DNA from: Hydrogenobaculum sp. 3684
Lineage (GTDB): Bacteria; Aquificota; Aquificia; Aquificales; Aquificaceae
Assembly: GCF_000213785.1 (NCBI RefSeq)
Contig: NC_015557.1
Coordinates: 1,096,664 to 1,160,663, forward strand
Direction of reading: 5' to 3'
DNA length: 64,000 bases
The notes beneath the pieces are model-generated. The model was not told the origin of the DNA. It saw only the letters and a list, made by a program, of their open reading frames with translations, and did not search any database. The position numbers were made by a program, and so were the translations under genes. The first letter of the stretch is position 1. Each line of letters starts with the position of its first letter. Below are positions 54,983 to 64,000 of the stretch, one piece after another.

Positions 54983-55187
54983 AGAGCGATGGAAGCGCAT
55001 TTTACTTCGGGGGTTGACGAGAGAACAGGCACTGGTAGTGTAAGAAATGCCGTTGGCACACTAGAGCGATAAAATCGCATTTCAGACGCCTGTTTTCTTA
55101 ACAGACGCTTATTATACGATGTGAGAAATGCCGTTGGCATACTAGAGCGCTATCAGCGCATTTCAGGATTTGGTGGAGTTGTTAAAA
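54983..55187. repeat. 205-bp hairpin-rich repeat R2 (right of HepT-MntA)
   Basis: Same length and order as R1: units of 80 and 81 bases and a 44-base terminal part. The second unit is nearly identical to its R1 counterpart; the first has diverged in its middle (CTTCGGGGGTTGACGAG) but kept its length. In the terminal part the first hairpin reads GCGCTatcAGCGC, a compensated change from GCGAT/ATCGC. It ends 4 bases before the uvrC stop codon. Confidence 0.9.
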
Positions 55188-55191
55188 ATCC

Positions 55192-56889
55192 CTAATTCTC
55201 ACCGAGCATCTTTCTTACTTGATCTTTTATGGATTTTGATATACCAAGTTTTTTAAGCTTTTCATCGTCAGATCTTATAAAATCATACAAACTATCAAAA
55301 TGTCTATATATAATTTCTTTTTTTACCTTGCCAACGCCTTTTATCTTTGAAAGAGTATCTTTTATAAACTCTTTTGAACGGAGGTTTCTATTGTAGGTGA
55401 TGGCAAACCGGTGTGCTTCATCTCTTAAAAGCCCAAATACCCTATAAAGAGCTTGGTGGTTTTTAATTGGGATTTCAAGCCCGTCTTCTGTATAAATGAT
55501 TTCTTCTTTTTTGGCTAAAGAACAAATGTATATGTTTAATAAAAACTTTTCCTTTACCTCAATACCCATTGAAAGCTGACCCTTACCACCGTCTATAAGC
55601 CACATGTCAGGAGTTTGGTCCTCTTTTGATACTATCCTTTTTGCCCTTCTTGATAGGACTTCTTTTAACGATGCAAAATCATCTATGTAATCTACGGTTT
55701 TTATCCTATACCTTCTATATTTTGATTTGTTTAGACTGCCATCTTCCCACACCACCATAGAGCCTACGGTATATTGACCTTGAAAGTGGCTTATATCAAA
55801 GCATTCTATCAATTTTGGGGCCTTTCTTCCAAAAAGCTTGTAAAACTCACTCTCAAACTCTTTGGTGTCTGGTTTTAAAACTACGTTTTTCTCTATTATC
55901 TTTAAAAGCGGTTTTGGAATGTTGTTTGAAAACGCTACGTCTTTTCGTTTTGATTTTATAAAAAGCCTAAAATTTTCAGTTAGCTCAAAGTTTGCCACAA
56001 TTTTTTTGGGTACTATATTTGACATATAGTATGTACCAAGCATCTCTTCATAATTTATAATAAGTTCTTTGTTTAAACGAAACTCCTTATGAGCTACAAG
56101 GCGTTTGTTTCTTATTATAAAAAGCCATAAACTATAACCCTCCAAATAAAACACATCAGCCTCTTCTATATCGTATAGAAAAACCCCTTGCCCATCCACT
56201 ATATTTTGAAGCACAAGCACCTGATCTCTTAAAAATGCCGCCTTTTCAAAAGCAAGATTTGAAGCATATTGCTCTATCTTTTCATAAAGAGTGGGAAGCA
56301 CGTCTTTTACGTTGCCAGACAAAAACGCTTTTGCAGATTTTACGCTTATAGCGTAGTCTTCTTTGGATATTAGGTTTGCACAAGGACCAGAACAAAGCCC
56401 AAGATGATAATCCATACAAGGGGTTGGTCTTTTTGGCATTTCCTCACAAGTTCTTAATCTAAAAGTAGCATGTATAAGTTTTTTAATTTTTATGGCTTTG
56501 TTTATATTTAAAAATGGTCCAAAAGCTTCTCCTTTTTGAGATGTGTCTCTGGTGATTTTAACAGTGGGATATTCATCATCGGTAAGAAGTATAACAGGGT
56601 AGCCACTGCCATGTTTTAAAAGCACATTGTATTTTGGCTTGTGAGTCCTTATAAGATCCATCTCCAAAAGAAGAGCTTCGTATTCGTTTCTTGTTACTAT
56701 CCATTCAAGCTCCTTAGAATGATTAAATATATTAGCTTCTTTTTTAGATTGCTCTCTTTCTTTTAGATGCTGAAGCAATCTCTTTTTTATATTTATAGCT
56801 TTACCTATATAAATATAATGTTTTTGGTTTTTAAAGATATAAACACCTGGTTCTTCCGGGGCTTTTTCTATAAGCGCTACGATATCCAT
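55192..56889 (-). CDS. uvrC: excinuclease ABC subunit C
   Basis: Makes the two incisions of nucleotide excision repair. The 565-residue protein shows the GIY-YIG domain (EPGVYIFKNQKHYIYIGKAINIKKRLLQH), the UvrB-binding segment (around residues 195-230), the RNase-H-like endonuclease region with ECFDISHFQGQYTVGSMVVWEDG and LIDGGKGQLSMG, and a C-terminal helix-hairpin-helix pair (IKGVGKVKKEIIYRHF). Its start has TATTAT 6 bases upstream. uvrA is at 9609. Confidence 0.97.
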   Translation of the reverse strand: MDIVALIEKAPEEPGVYIFKNQKHYIYIGKAINIKKRLLQHLKEREQSKKEANIFNHSKELEWIVTRNEYEALLLEMDLIRTHKPKYNVLLKHGSGYPVILLTDDEYPTVKITRDTSQKGEAFGPFLNINKAIKIKKLIHATFRLRTCEEMPKRPTPCMDYHLGLCSGPCANLISKEDYAISVKSAKAFLSGNVKDVLPTLYEKIEQYASNLAFEKAAFLRDQVLVLQNIVDGQGVFLYDIEEADVFYLEGYSLWLFIIRNKRLVAHKEFRLNKELIINYEEMLGTYYMSNIVPKKIVANFELTENFRLFIKSKRKDVAFSNNIPKPLLKIIEKNVVLKPDTKEFESEFYKLFGRKAPKLIECFDISHFQGQYTVGSMVVWEDGSLNKSKYRRYRIKTVDYIDDFASLKEVLSRRAKRIVSKEDQTPDMWLIDGGKGQLSMGIEVKEKFLLNIYICSLAKKEEIIYTEDGLEIPIKNHQALYRVFGLLRDEAHRFAITYNRNLRSKEFIKDTLSKIKGVGKVKKEIIYRHFDSLYDFIRSDDEKLKKLGISKSIKDQVRKMLGEN

Positions 56890-56895
56890 AATCTT

Positions 56896-56901
56896 ATAAT
56901 A
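56896..56901 (-). promoter_or_regulatory. -10 box of uvrC
   Basis: TATTAT on the minus strand with 6 bases to the ATG at 56889, in the gap behind the histidine kinase stop. Confidence 0.4.
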
Positions 56902-56915
56902 TAGTTATATAAACT

Positions 56916-57989
56916 TTACCATTCAAGCACTATCCTAAAAATGCCGTTTTCGTATTTGGCTTTTACAGATATACCATTTCTCTCACACAACGTTTTTACT
57001 ATGTAAAGCCCAAGACCCAAACCTTCTTTTGACTCATCTTCTCTGTAAAAAAGCTCAAAGAGCCTTGAAGTATCTTTTATAGGCTCACTTGGATTTTCCA
57101 CCACAAGCTTAGAAGAGGATATTTTTACGTTTATAAAACCATTTTCTTTGTTGTATTTTATAGCGTTGTCAAAGATGTTTTCTATTATCATGGAAATATC
57201 CACAGGGTCTCCATATACTTTAAGTGTTGTATTCTCTTCAAGATTTACAGCGATGTTTTTTGATTCCAAAGAATCTTCAAGGGCATCCAACGCATCTTCT
57301 ACAAAGGCGTTTATATTTAAAAGAGTTTCTTGGCTTGGTTTTGATATAAAAATAGACTTCACACGCCCTATGGCATCTTCAATGCGAGATATGGCCTCTT
57401 TAGCCCTTTTATCTTTTATATCAGAAAGCTTTAAAATACTAAGCGGTGTGTTTATGGCGTGCATGCTTCCTTTTAGGACTATATCGAGCTTCTGGGTGTA
57501 ATCTTCTATAGGTTTTAAGAAAATCCCAGAAAACCAGTAAGAAATCCCAAAAACCACCATCGTAAGCCCAAAAAACACCAAACTTGCGTAAAACATAATA
57601 CGTTTTTCAGATTCAACGATGTCTTCCACCGATGCTTTTAAGAAAACGGTGTATATTTTGCCGTTGTATTCAAATCTATCTTTTAGCTTTATAGCCCTTT
57701 TATCGTCTTTATCCATGTTGTTGGCACTATAATAAATTTTGTGGTTACGCTCTATGGTTATGCTAAAACCGGGAGGCAATGTAAAGAGTTTTTTTTCTAC
57801 AGCTTTTAACAAAGCCACTTTTGCTATATCTTCTGAGCGGTTTTTTATGATCTCTTCTGCATAACTCACGTAAAGGTTGTAAAGAAGATAATAAAAAAGC
57901 CCCATTATGATGATAAATATAAAAGAGTTTAAAACGGCAAACTTTAATCTGGCGTTTATAAAAATATTTCTAAACAAGCCTGTAGCCAA
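56916..57989 (-). CDS. sensor histidine kinase
   Basis: 357 residues. Two membrane segments (about 19-40 and 132-155) bracket a short periplasmic sensor of about 90 residues. The H-box is GSMHAINTPLSIL with His177, the N-box ENIFDNAIKYNKENG and the G-box GLGLGLYIVKTL. No HAMP domain is obvious; the membrane segment leads straight to the dimerisation helices. It overlaps the response regulator by 20 bases, so they form a two-component pair. The signal is unknown. Confidence 0.92.
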   Translation of the reverse strand: MATGLFRNIFINARLKFAVLNSFIFIIIMGLFYYLLYNLYVSYAEEIIKNRSEDIAKVALLKAVEKKLFTLPPGFSITIERNHKIYYSANNMDKDDKRAIKLKDRFEYNGKIYTVFLKASVEDIVESEKRIMFYASLVFFGLTMVVFGISYWFSGIFLKPIEDYTQKLDIVLKGSMHAINTPLSILKLSDIKDKRAKEAISRIEDAIGRVKSIFISKPSQETLLNINAFVEDALDALEDSLESKNIAVNLEENTTLKVYGDPVDISMIIENIFDNAIKYNKENGFINVKISSSKLVVENPSEPIKDTSRLFELFYREDESKEGLGLGLYIVKTLCERNGISVKAKYENGIFRIVLEW

Positions 57990-58638
57990 GCCCTGGCACG
58001 TTTCTTATAAGGTCCTTATTTTCTTCTTTCAAAAGTTTTCTTAAAAGCTTAAGATGGGTCCTAATAGAATCTTGACTTGGAGCTTCTGCCATATCCCAGC
58101 AATTTTGCATAAGCATTTCATAAGATACCAGTTTTCCAGCTTTTAATATTAGAGTTTCCAATATGCAGGCAAGTTTTCTAGTAAGCTCTTTCTCTTCCCC
58201 GTCCACTATAAGAACTTTTCTATCCATATCGTAAAGGACGTTTTCTCTTAGCTTTACAACGCTTCCTTTTATGTTGTGCTTTCTTCTTACAACGGCTTTT
58301 ATACGAAGGATAAGCTCTTCTACGCTAAAGGGCTTTGTGATATAATCATCTGCTAAGCATTCTTCAAAACCTTTTGTTTTGGTGGATAAATCTGCTATAG
58401 CACTTATAAATATAATAGAAGATTCTTTGTTTAGTTCTCTTATATCCTTACATAGATTTATACCACTGTCTTTCCCAAGCATGATATCAAGGCATATCAC
58501 ATCAAACGCTTCCGCTTTTAAATATAGAATAGCATCTTGAGCGTTTTCGGCACCTTCACACAAAAAGCCGTTTTCTTTTAACTTTTTGCACAAAAGCTCT
58601 AAAAGTATCTTATCATCTTCTACCACAAGGACTTTCAT
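57970..58638 (-). CDS. OmpR-family response regulator
   Basis: 222 residues: a receiver domain with VVEDDKILLELLCKKL, the phosphoacceptor Asp in DVICLDIMLGKDSG (about residue 51) and FISA and DDYITKPF motifs, then a winged-helix DNA-binding domain (about 125-222) with QDSIRTHLKLLRKLLKEE and VPGLGYRL. It pairs with the adjacent kinase. Its start overlaps the trpA stop by 4 bases, which is unusual for a regulatory gene. Confidence 0.94.
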   Translation of the reverse strand: MKVLVVEDDKILLELLCKKLKENGFLCEGAENAQDAILYLKAEAFDVICLDIMLGKDSGINLCKDIRELNKESSIIFISAIADLSTKTKGFEECLADDYITKPFSVEELILRIKAVVRRKHNIKGSVVKLRENVLYDMDRKVLIVDGEEKELTRKLACILETLILKAGKLVSYEMLMQNCWDMAEAPSQDSIRTHLKLLRKLLKEENKDLIRNVPGLGYRLV

Positions 58639-59423
58639 AGATAGGTGGCTTCAGAAAGCTTTTTAGCTTCTTCTTTTAACCCTTCCAAGCCTCTTTGTTT
58701 TAGGCTTTTAACAAAATGACTACCCACTACCACACCATCCACATAAGACTTTAAACTATCTATATGCTCCTTGCTTGATATACCAAAACCAAGAACTATG
58801 GGTTTATGACAATGTTTTCTATAGTTAGTGGTATATTCTTTTATACTTTCTATGGGTAGTTTGTCTCTTGCACCGGTAATACCAGTAATAGATACCATAT
58901 AAACAAAATCTGATGACATCTCACAAACACTTTGGACCCTGTTGTTTTTAAAAGAAGTTGGAGCCAAAAGCATCACAAGGCTAAGAGATCTTTGCTCTAA
59001 GGCATCTTTTACACCTTGAGCTTCTTCTGCTGGTAAATCTGGTATTATAAAACCATCTATTCCAGACTCTTTCGCTTCTTCAAAAAACCTATCAAGCCCT
59101 ATCTTAAAAATAGGGTTAAAATACGTCATAAGCAAAAAGGGTTTGTCTTTGTGCTTTGTTTTTAGGCTTTTAGAAAGATCAAATATATCTTTATGGGTGA
59201 TGCCGTTTTGAAGGGCTACCGTGTGAGCCTCTTGAATAGTGGGTCCATCTGCTACAGGATCTGAAAAAGGAAAACCTATCTCTATCATATCAGAGCCTTG
59301 CTCTAAGAGTATATCAAAAGCTTTGTAAGAAGTTTCCAAATCTGGGTATCCAGCCACCATGTAAGAAAGCAATGCTATTTTATTTTTTTGTTTTAAAAGC
59401 CCAAAAACCTCTGATATGTTCAT
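58635..59423 (-). CDS. trpA: tryptophan synthase alpha subunit
   Basis: Cleaves indole-3-glycerol phosphate to indole for the beta subunit. The 262-residue barrel shows MIEIGFPFSDPVADGPTIQEA (catalytic Glu and Asp), GFIIPDLPAEEA, YMVSITGITGARD and GVVVGSHFVK. It overlaps frr by 4 bases. trpB is not in the window; trpC is at 14379. Two exact 10-mers lie inside it (58701 and 59163), both read as KSLK. Confidence 0.96.
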   Translation of the reverse strand: MNISEVFGLLKQKNKIALLSYMVAGYPDLETSYKAFDILLEQGSDMIEIGFPFSDPVADGPTIQEAHTVALQNGITHKDIFDLSKSLKTKHKDKPFLLMTYFNPIFKIGLDRFFEEAKESGIDGFIIPDLPAEEAQGVKDALEQRSLSLVMLLAPTSFKNNRVQSVCEMSSDFVYMVSITGITGARDKLPIESIKEYTTNYRKHCHKPIVLGFGISSKEHIDSLKSYVDGVVVGSHFVKSLKQRGLEGLKEEAKKLSEATYL

Positions 59424-59968
59424 TTTAACTCCGTAATCTCTTTCTCCTTTGAAGAAGATAGGTTTGATATCTCATCTATATAATGGTCTGTGATTTTCTG
59501 AAGCTTATCGAGGGCCCTTTTTATCTCATCTTCAGATATACCTTCTAAAGACTCTATCATCTCTTTTGCATCTCTTCTTATGTTTCTTATAGCCACTTTT
59601 GCTTCTTCAGTGGTTTTGTGTAAAAGCTTCACAAGTTCTTTACGTCTTTCTTGAGTAAGGGGTGGAAGTGTAATGCGTAGGGTATTTCCTTGTCTTGCCG
59701 GGTTTAAAGAAAGCTGTTCCATTATAGCCTTTTCGATAGGTGATATGGCGTTTTGGTCCCACACTTGAATGAGTATCTGGTTTGGCTCTGGTACGCTTAC
59801 ATTACCCACTTGTTTAATAGGCACTCTAGAGCCGTAATACTCTATCTTGATGTCCTCCACCAGCGATGTAGAAGCTCTACCTGTCCTAAAGCCTGCCAAC
59901 TCGCTCTTAAAATGGTTTATACTCTTTTTCATGCTCTCTTCAGCTTCTTTCAAGATATCCTCTATCAT
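59420..59968 (-). CDS. frr: ribosome recycling factor
   Basis: With EF-G splits the post-termination ribosome. The 182-residue protein, normal for RRF, has LAGFRTGRASTSLVEDIKIEYYG, VPEPNQILIQVWDQ, GNTLRITLPPLTQERRKELVKLL and IRRDAKEMIESLEG. Its start is 7 bases after a TATAAT box. It leads a run through trpA and the two-component pair. Confidence 0.97.
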   Translation of the reverse strand: MIEDILKEAEESMKKSINHFKSELAGFRTGRASTSLVEDIKIEYYGSRVPIKQVGNVSVPEPNQILIQVWDQNAISPIEKAIMEQLSLNPARQGNTLRITLPPLTQERRKELVKLLHKTTEEAKVAIRNIRRDAKEMIESLEGISEDEIKRALDKLQKITDHYIDEISNLSSSKEKEITELK

Positions 59969-59975
59969 ATTATCT

Positions 59976-59981
59976 ATTATA
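59976..59981 (-). promoter_or_regulatory. -10 box of the frr operon
   Basis: TATAAT on the minus strand with 7 bases to the ATG at 59968, consistent with a leaderless mRNA. Confidence 0.45.
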
Positions 59982-60011
59982 AATCAAAAGCCTGTAATTT
60001 TTATGAAATTT

Positions 60012-60020
60012 TGATATAAT
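60012..60020 (+). promoter_or_regulatory. extended -10 promoter of the second hfq
   Basis: TGATATAAT, with about 30 bases to the start codon. This gene has a real leader and a ribosome-binding site, unlike many neighbours. Confidence 0.5.
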
Positions 60021-60050
60021 AATAAATTATTAACTTTGAGAGGTAAAGCT

Positions 60051-60320
60051 ATGGGTAGCAAAAACGCAGCAAGATTACAAGATTTGATGCTAAACCAAAT
60101 AAGAAAGTCTAAGGTAAAAGTATCTATATATCTTCTTAACGGCGTAAGGTTGCAAGGAAAAGTTAGATCTTTTGATCTTTATACAATCCTCATAGAAGAT
60201 GGTAAACAACAAACGTTGGTTTACAAACACTCTATAACTACAATAATACCTGCTGAGAGAATAGACTTAAACTTCAACGAGATAGAGGAAGAGGAGGAAG
60301 AAGAAAACTACAACATATAA
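60051..60320 (+). CDS. second Hfq-family RNA chaperone
   Basis: 89 residues. It keeps the Sm fold: VSIYLLNGVRLQGKVRSFDLYTI (Sm1) and YKHSITTIIP (Sm2), with the same YKH residues as the hfq at 40522. It differs by a basic N-terminal extension (SKNAARLQDLMLNQIRKSK) and an acidic tail (EIEEEEEEEN). I chose the ATG giving MGSKNAA, 7 bases after an AGAGGT site; the longer TTG start is inside that site. It is probably a divergent paralogue with its own RNA partners, or forms mixed rings. Confidence 0.9.
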   Translation: MGSKNAARLQDLMLNQIRKSKVKVSIYLLNGVRLQGKVRSFDLYTILIEDGKQQTLVYKHSITTIIPAERIDLNFNEIEEEEEEENYNI

Positions 60321-60347
60321 TTTCATCTTGATTTCACTTTTTTAGTT

Positions 60348-60353
60348 TATACT
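60348..60353 (+). promoter_or_regulatory. -10 box of uppS
   Basis: TATACT with 6 bases to the ATG at 60360, in the short gap behind the second hfq. Confidence 0.4.
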
Positions 60354-60359
60354 AATTTA

Positions 60360-62765
<2,406 letters not shown>

Positions 62766-62782
<17 letters not shown>

Positions 62783-63047
62783 CTTACTCAATCAACTGTT
62801 GGGGTCTTTGCCTTTTCATATAAATCTATCAAGTCTTATGTATGCAATTGTCGTAGATACAATAATCTACTTTGCCACCATATGGGCTATCGTATATATA
62901 TCTCACAAATACGACGCTATACACCTAAGAAAACCAGCTATTTTGAGTTATACAATACTTAGTTTGTTCTTTATAAGTATTTTAAAGTTTGCGCTTTTGT
63001 CTTTGGCTTTTATAGGTATAATATATTTATTATCAAACCTACTTTAA
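62766..63047 (+). CDS. small membrane protein, unknown function
   Basis: 93 residues with two hydrophobic segments (about 18-42 and 58-90) and little else. I do not recognise the family. It overlaps the preceding gene by 17 bases, so it is probably co-translated with it. It ends just before the purL promoter. Confidence 0.55.
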
Positions 63048-63052
63048 ACCTA

Positions 63053-63061
63053 TGCTAAAAT
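63053..63061 (+). promoter_or_regulatory. extended -10 promoter of purL
   Basis: TGCTAAAAT ends 7 bases before the ATG at 63069, and the same nine bases precede mntA and pyrD. No Shine-Dalgarno site is seen. Confidence 0.55.
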
Positions 63062-63068
63062 ATTTAAA

Positions 63069-64000
63069 ATGGATAATTTACATGGGCTTACACAGCAAGA
63101 GTATGAAACTATAAAATCTCTCATAGGTAGAGAGCCAAACGATATAGAGCTCGGTATATTTGGTGTTTTATGGTCTGAACATTGTTCTTATAAAAGCTCA
63201 AAACCCCTTCTTAAGAAATTTCCAACAGAAGCTCCTTACGTGGTTCAAGGACCCGGTGAAAATGCTGGTGTTATAGAATTAGAAGATGTTTGGCTTGCTT
63301 TTAAGATAGAAAGTCACAATCATCCATCTTTTATAGATCCCTTTAACGGTGCTGCTACAGGAGTAGGGGGGATAATAAGAGATATAATGTCTATGGGAGC
63401 AAGGCCTATAGCGATACTGGATTCCCTTAGATTTGGAGAGAACTCCAAAAGGATCACCAAAGGGGTAGTAAAGGGGATAAGTCACTATGGCAACTGTATA
63501 GGTATACCCACCGTTGGTGGTGAGACATTTTTTGATAGCTGCTACGAAAAAAACCCTCTTGTAAATGCTTTTTGCATAGGCGTAATGCCAAAAAATAGAA
63601 TATACAAAGCAAGAGCCACTAAAGTAGGTCAGATACTATTTCTCTTAGGCTCATCCACCGGAAGAGACGGCATACACGGAGCTACGATGGCTAGTTCTCA
63701 GTTTGATGAAAAAGCTTTGAAAAAGCGTTCCAACGTCCAAATAGGCGATCCTTTTTACGGCAAAAAACTTTTAGAAGCTATAATGTATGTGGTAGAAAAC
63801 CAATTGGTGGTGGGTATACAAGATTTAGGAGCTGGAGGAATAGCTGGCGCTTGCTTTGAAGTAGCTTACAAATCAAATATGGGTGTTGATATAAACTTAG
63901 ACGAAGTCCCACTTAGGGAAAAAGACATGAACGCTTACGAAATACTCCTTTCAGAAAGCCAAGAAAGAATGCTTCTTATAGCCGAAAAAGAAAACTTACA
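63069..64000 (+). CDS. purL: phosphoribosylformylglycinamidine synthase subunit PurL, 5' part
   Basis: The reading frame is open to the end of the window; 310 codons are visible. The protein begins [20 protein letters not shown] and has the PurL block [17 protein letters not shown], then [47 protein letters not shown] and [15 protein letters not shown] (ATP site). It makes formylglycinamidine ribonucleotide in purine synthesis. This is the small PurL type that needs PurS and PurQ, judged from the early position of the SEHCSYK block. Confidence 0.95.
   Translation, partial: MDNLHGLTQQEYETIKSLIGREPNDIELGIFGVLWSEHCSYKSSKPLLKKFPTEAPYVVQGPGENAGVIELEDVWLAFKIESHNHPSFIDPFNGAATGVGGIIRDIMSMGARPIAILDSLRFGENSKRITKGVVKGISHYGNCIGIPTVGGETFFDSCYEKNPLVNAFCIGVMPKNRIYKARATKVGQILFLLGSSTGRDGIHGATMASSQFDEKALKKRSNVQIGDPFYGKKLLEAIMYVVENQLVVGIQDLGAGGIAGACFEVAYKSNMGVDINLDEVPLREKDMNAYEILLSESQERMLLIAEKENL

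Noticed and set aside
53999-55187. The 80-base repeats looked like a CRISPR array at first.
   Set aside because: There are no short identical repeats separated by unique spacers; the units are contiguous, nearly identical throughout, and no cas gene is nearby.

Overview
The window is a dense, A+T-rich bacterial chromosome segment, almost certainly from the Aquificales and most like Hydrogenobaculum. This is inferred from gene content: a Trm1-type tRNA methyltransferase (rare in bacteria but known from Aquifex), amino-acid genes scattered among unrelated long operons, a citramalate route to isoleucine, two Hfq proteins and a class I R2 subunit. No rRNA, CRISPR array, prophage or insertion sequence was seen. 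Genes overlap or nearly touch throughout, and no gap without a gene reaches 300 bases; the two largest hold a repeated element.

Layout. 1-3060 (+): the 3' end of an ABC-transporter peptide-binding protein, then leuA. 3057-8204 (-): a seven-gene operon for a small exported protein, purD, a nuclease-like lipoprotein, plsY, an RNA methyltransferase, mraY and aroE. 8266-28659 (-): a long run starting with gltB, rpoN, an M24 peptidase, cimA, ilvB and ilvH, then an HDOD protein, hemE, a dienelactone hydrolase, trpC, sppA, grpE, a NYN protein, uvrA, a PilZ protein and a small flavoprotein. 28787-34524 (mostly +): tsaC, an exported truncated globin, a Crp/Fnr regulator, valS and a lipoprotein. 34680-47920 (mostly +): a BI-1 protein (-), trm1, a deacetylase, then nrdB-membrane protein-ispG-hfq-hflX-unknown, an aldo/keto reductase, a pilus/secretion F protein, and lgt-JAMM-hemC-PHP. 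47912-59968 (-): a TatD/radical-SAM fusion, a dihydrolipoamide dehydrogenase-like enzyme, a pepsin-like lipoprotein, a prenyl synthase, pyrD, a HepT-MntA toxin-antitoxin pair between two 205-bp repeats, uvrC, a two-component system, trpA and frr. 60051-64000 (+): a second hfq, uppS, tRNA-Val, eno, a DivIC/FtsB-like protein, a small membrane protein and the start of purL.

How the genes fit together. leuA, cimA, ilvB and ilvH cover key steps of leucine, valine and isoleucine synthesis without threonine deaminase. gltB supplies glutamate, and rpoN directly follows it. hemE and hemC serve haem synthesis; mraY, uppS, plsY and lgt build the envelope; ispG and the prenyl synthase supply isoprenoids; uvrA and uvrC repair DNA.

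Three genome-scale signals stand out. First, the 10-mer TAAAAGCCTA or its complement occurs 19 times, in four reading contexts and once between genes, far above chance. It resembles a DNA-uptake-type signal. Second, many operon-leading genes have a -10 box only 5-9 bases before the start codon, pointing to leaderless mRNAs, whereas several other genes carry a GGAGG site. Third, two 205-bp elements rich in small hairpins flank the toxin-antitoxin pair. All were read by eye and need computation to confirm.
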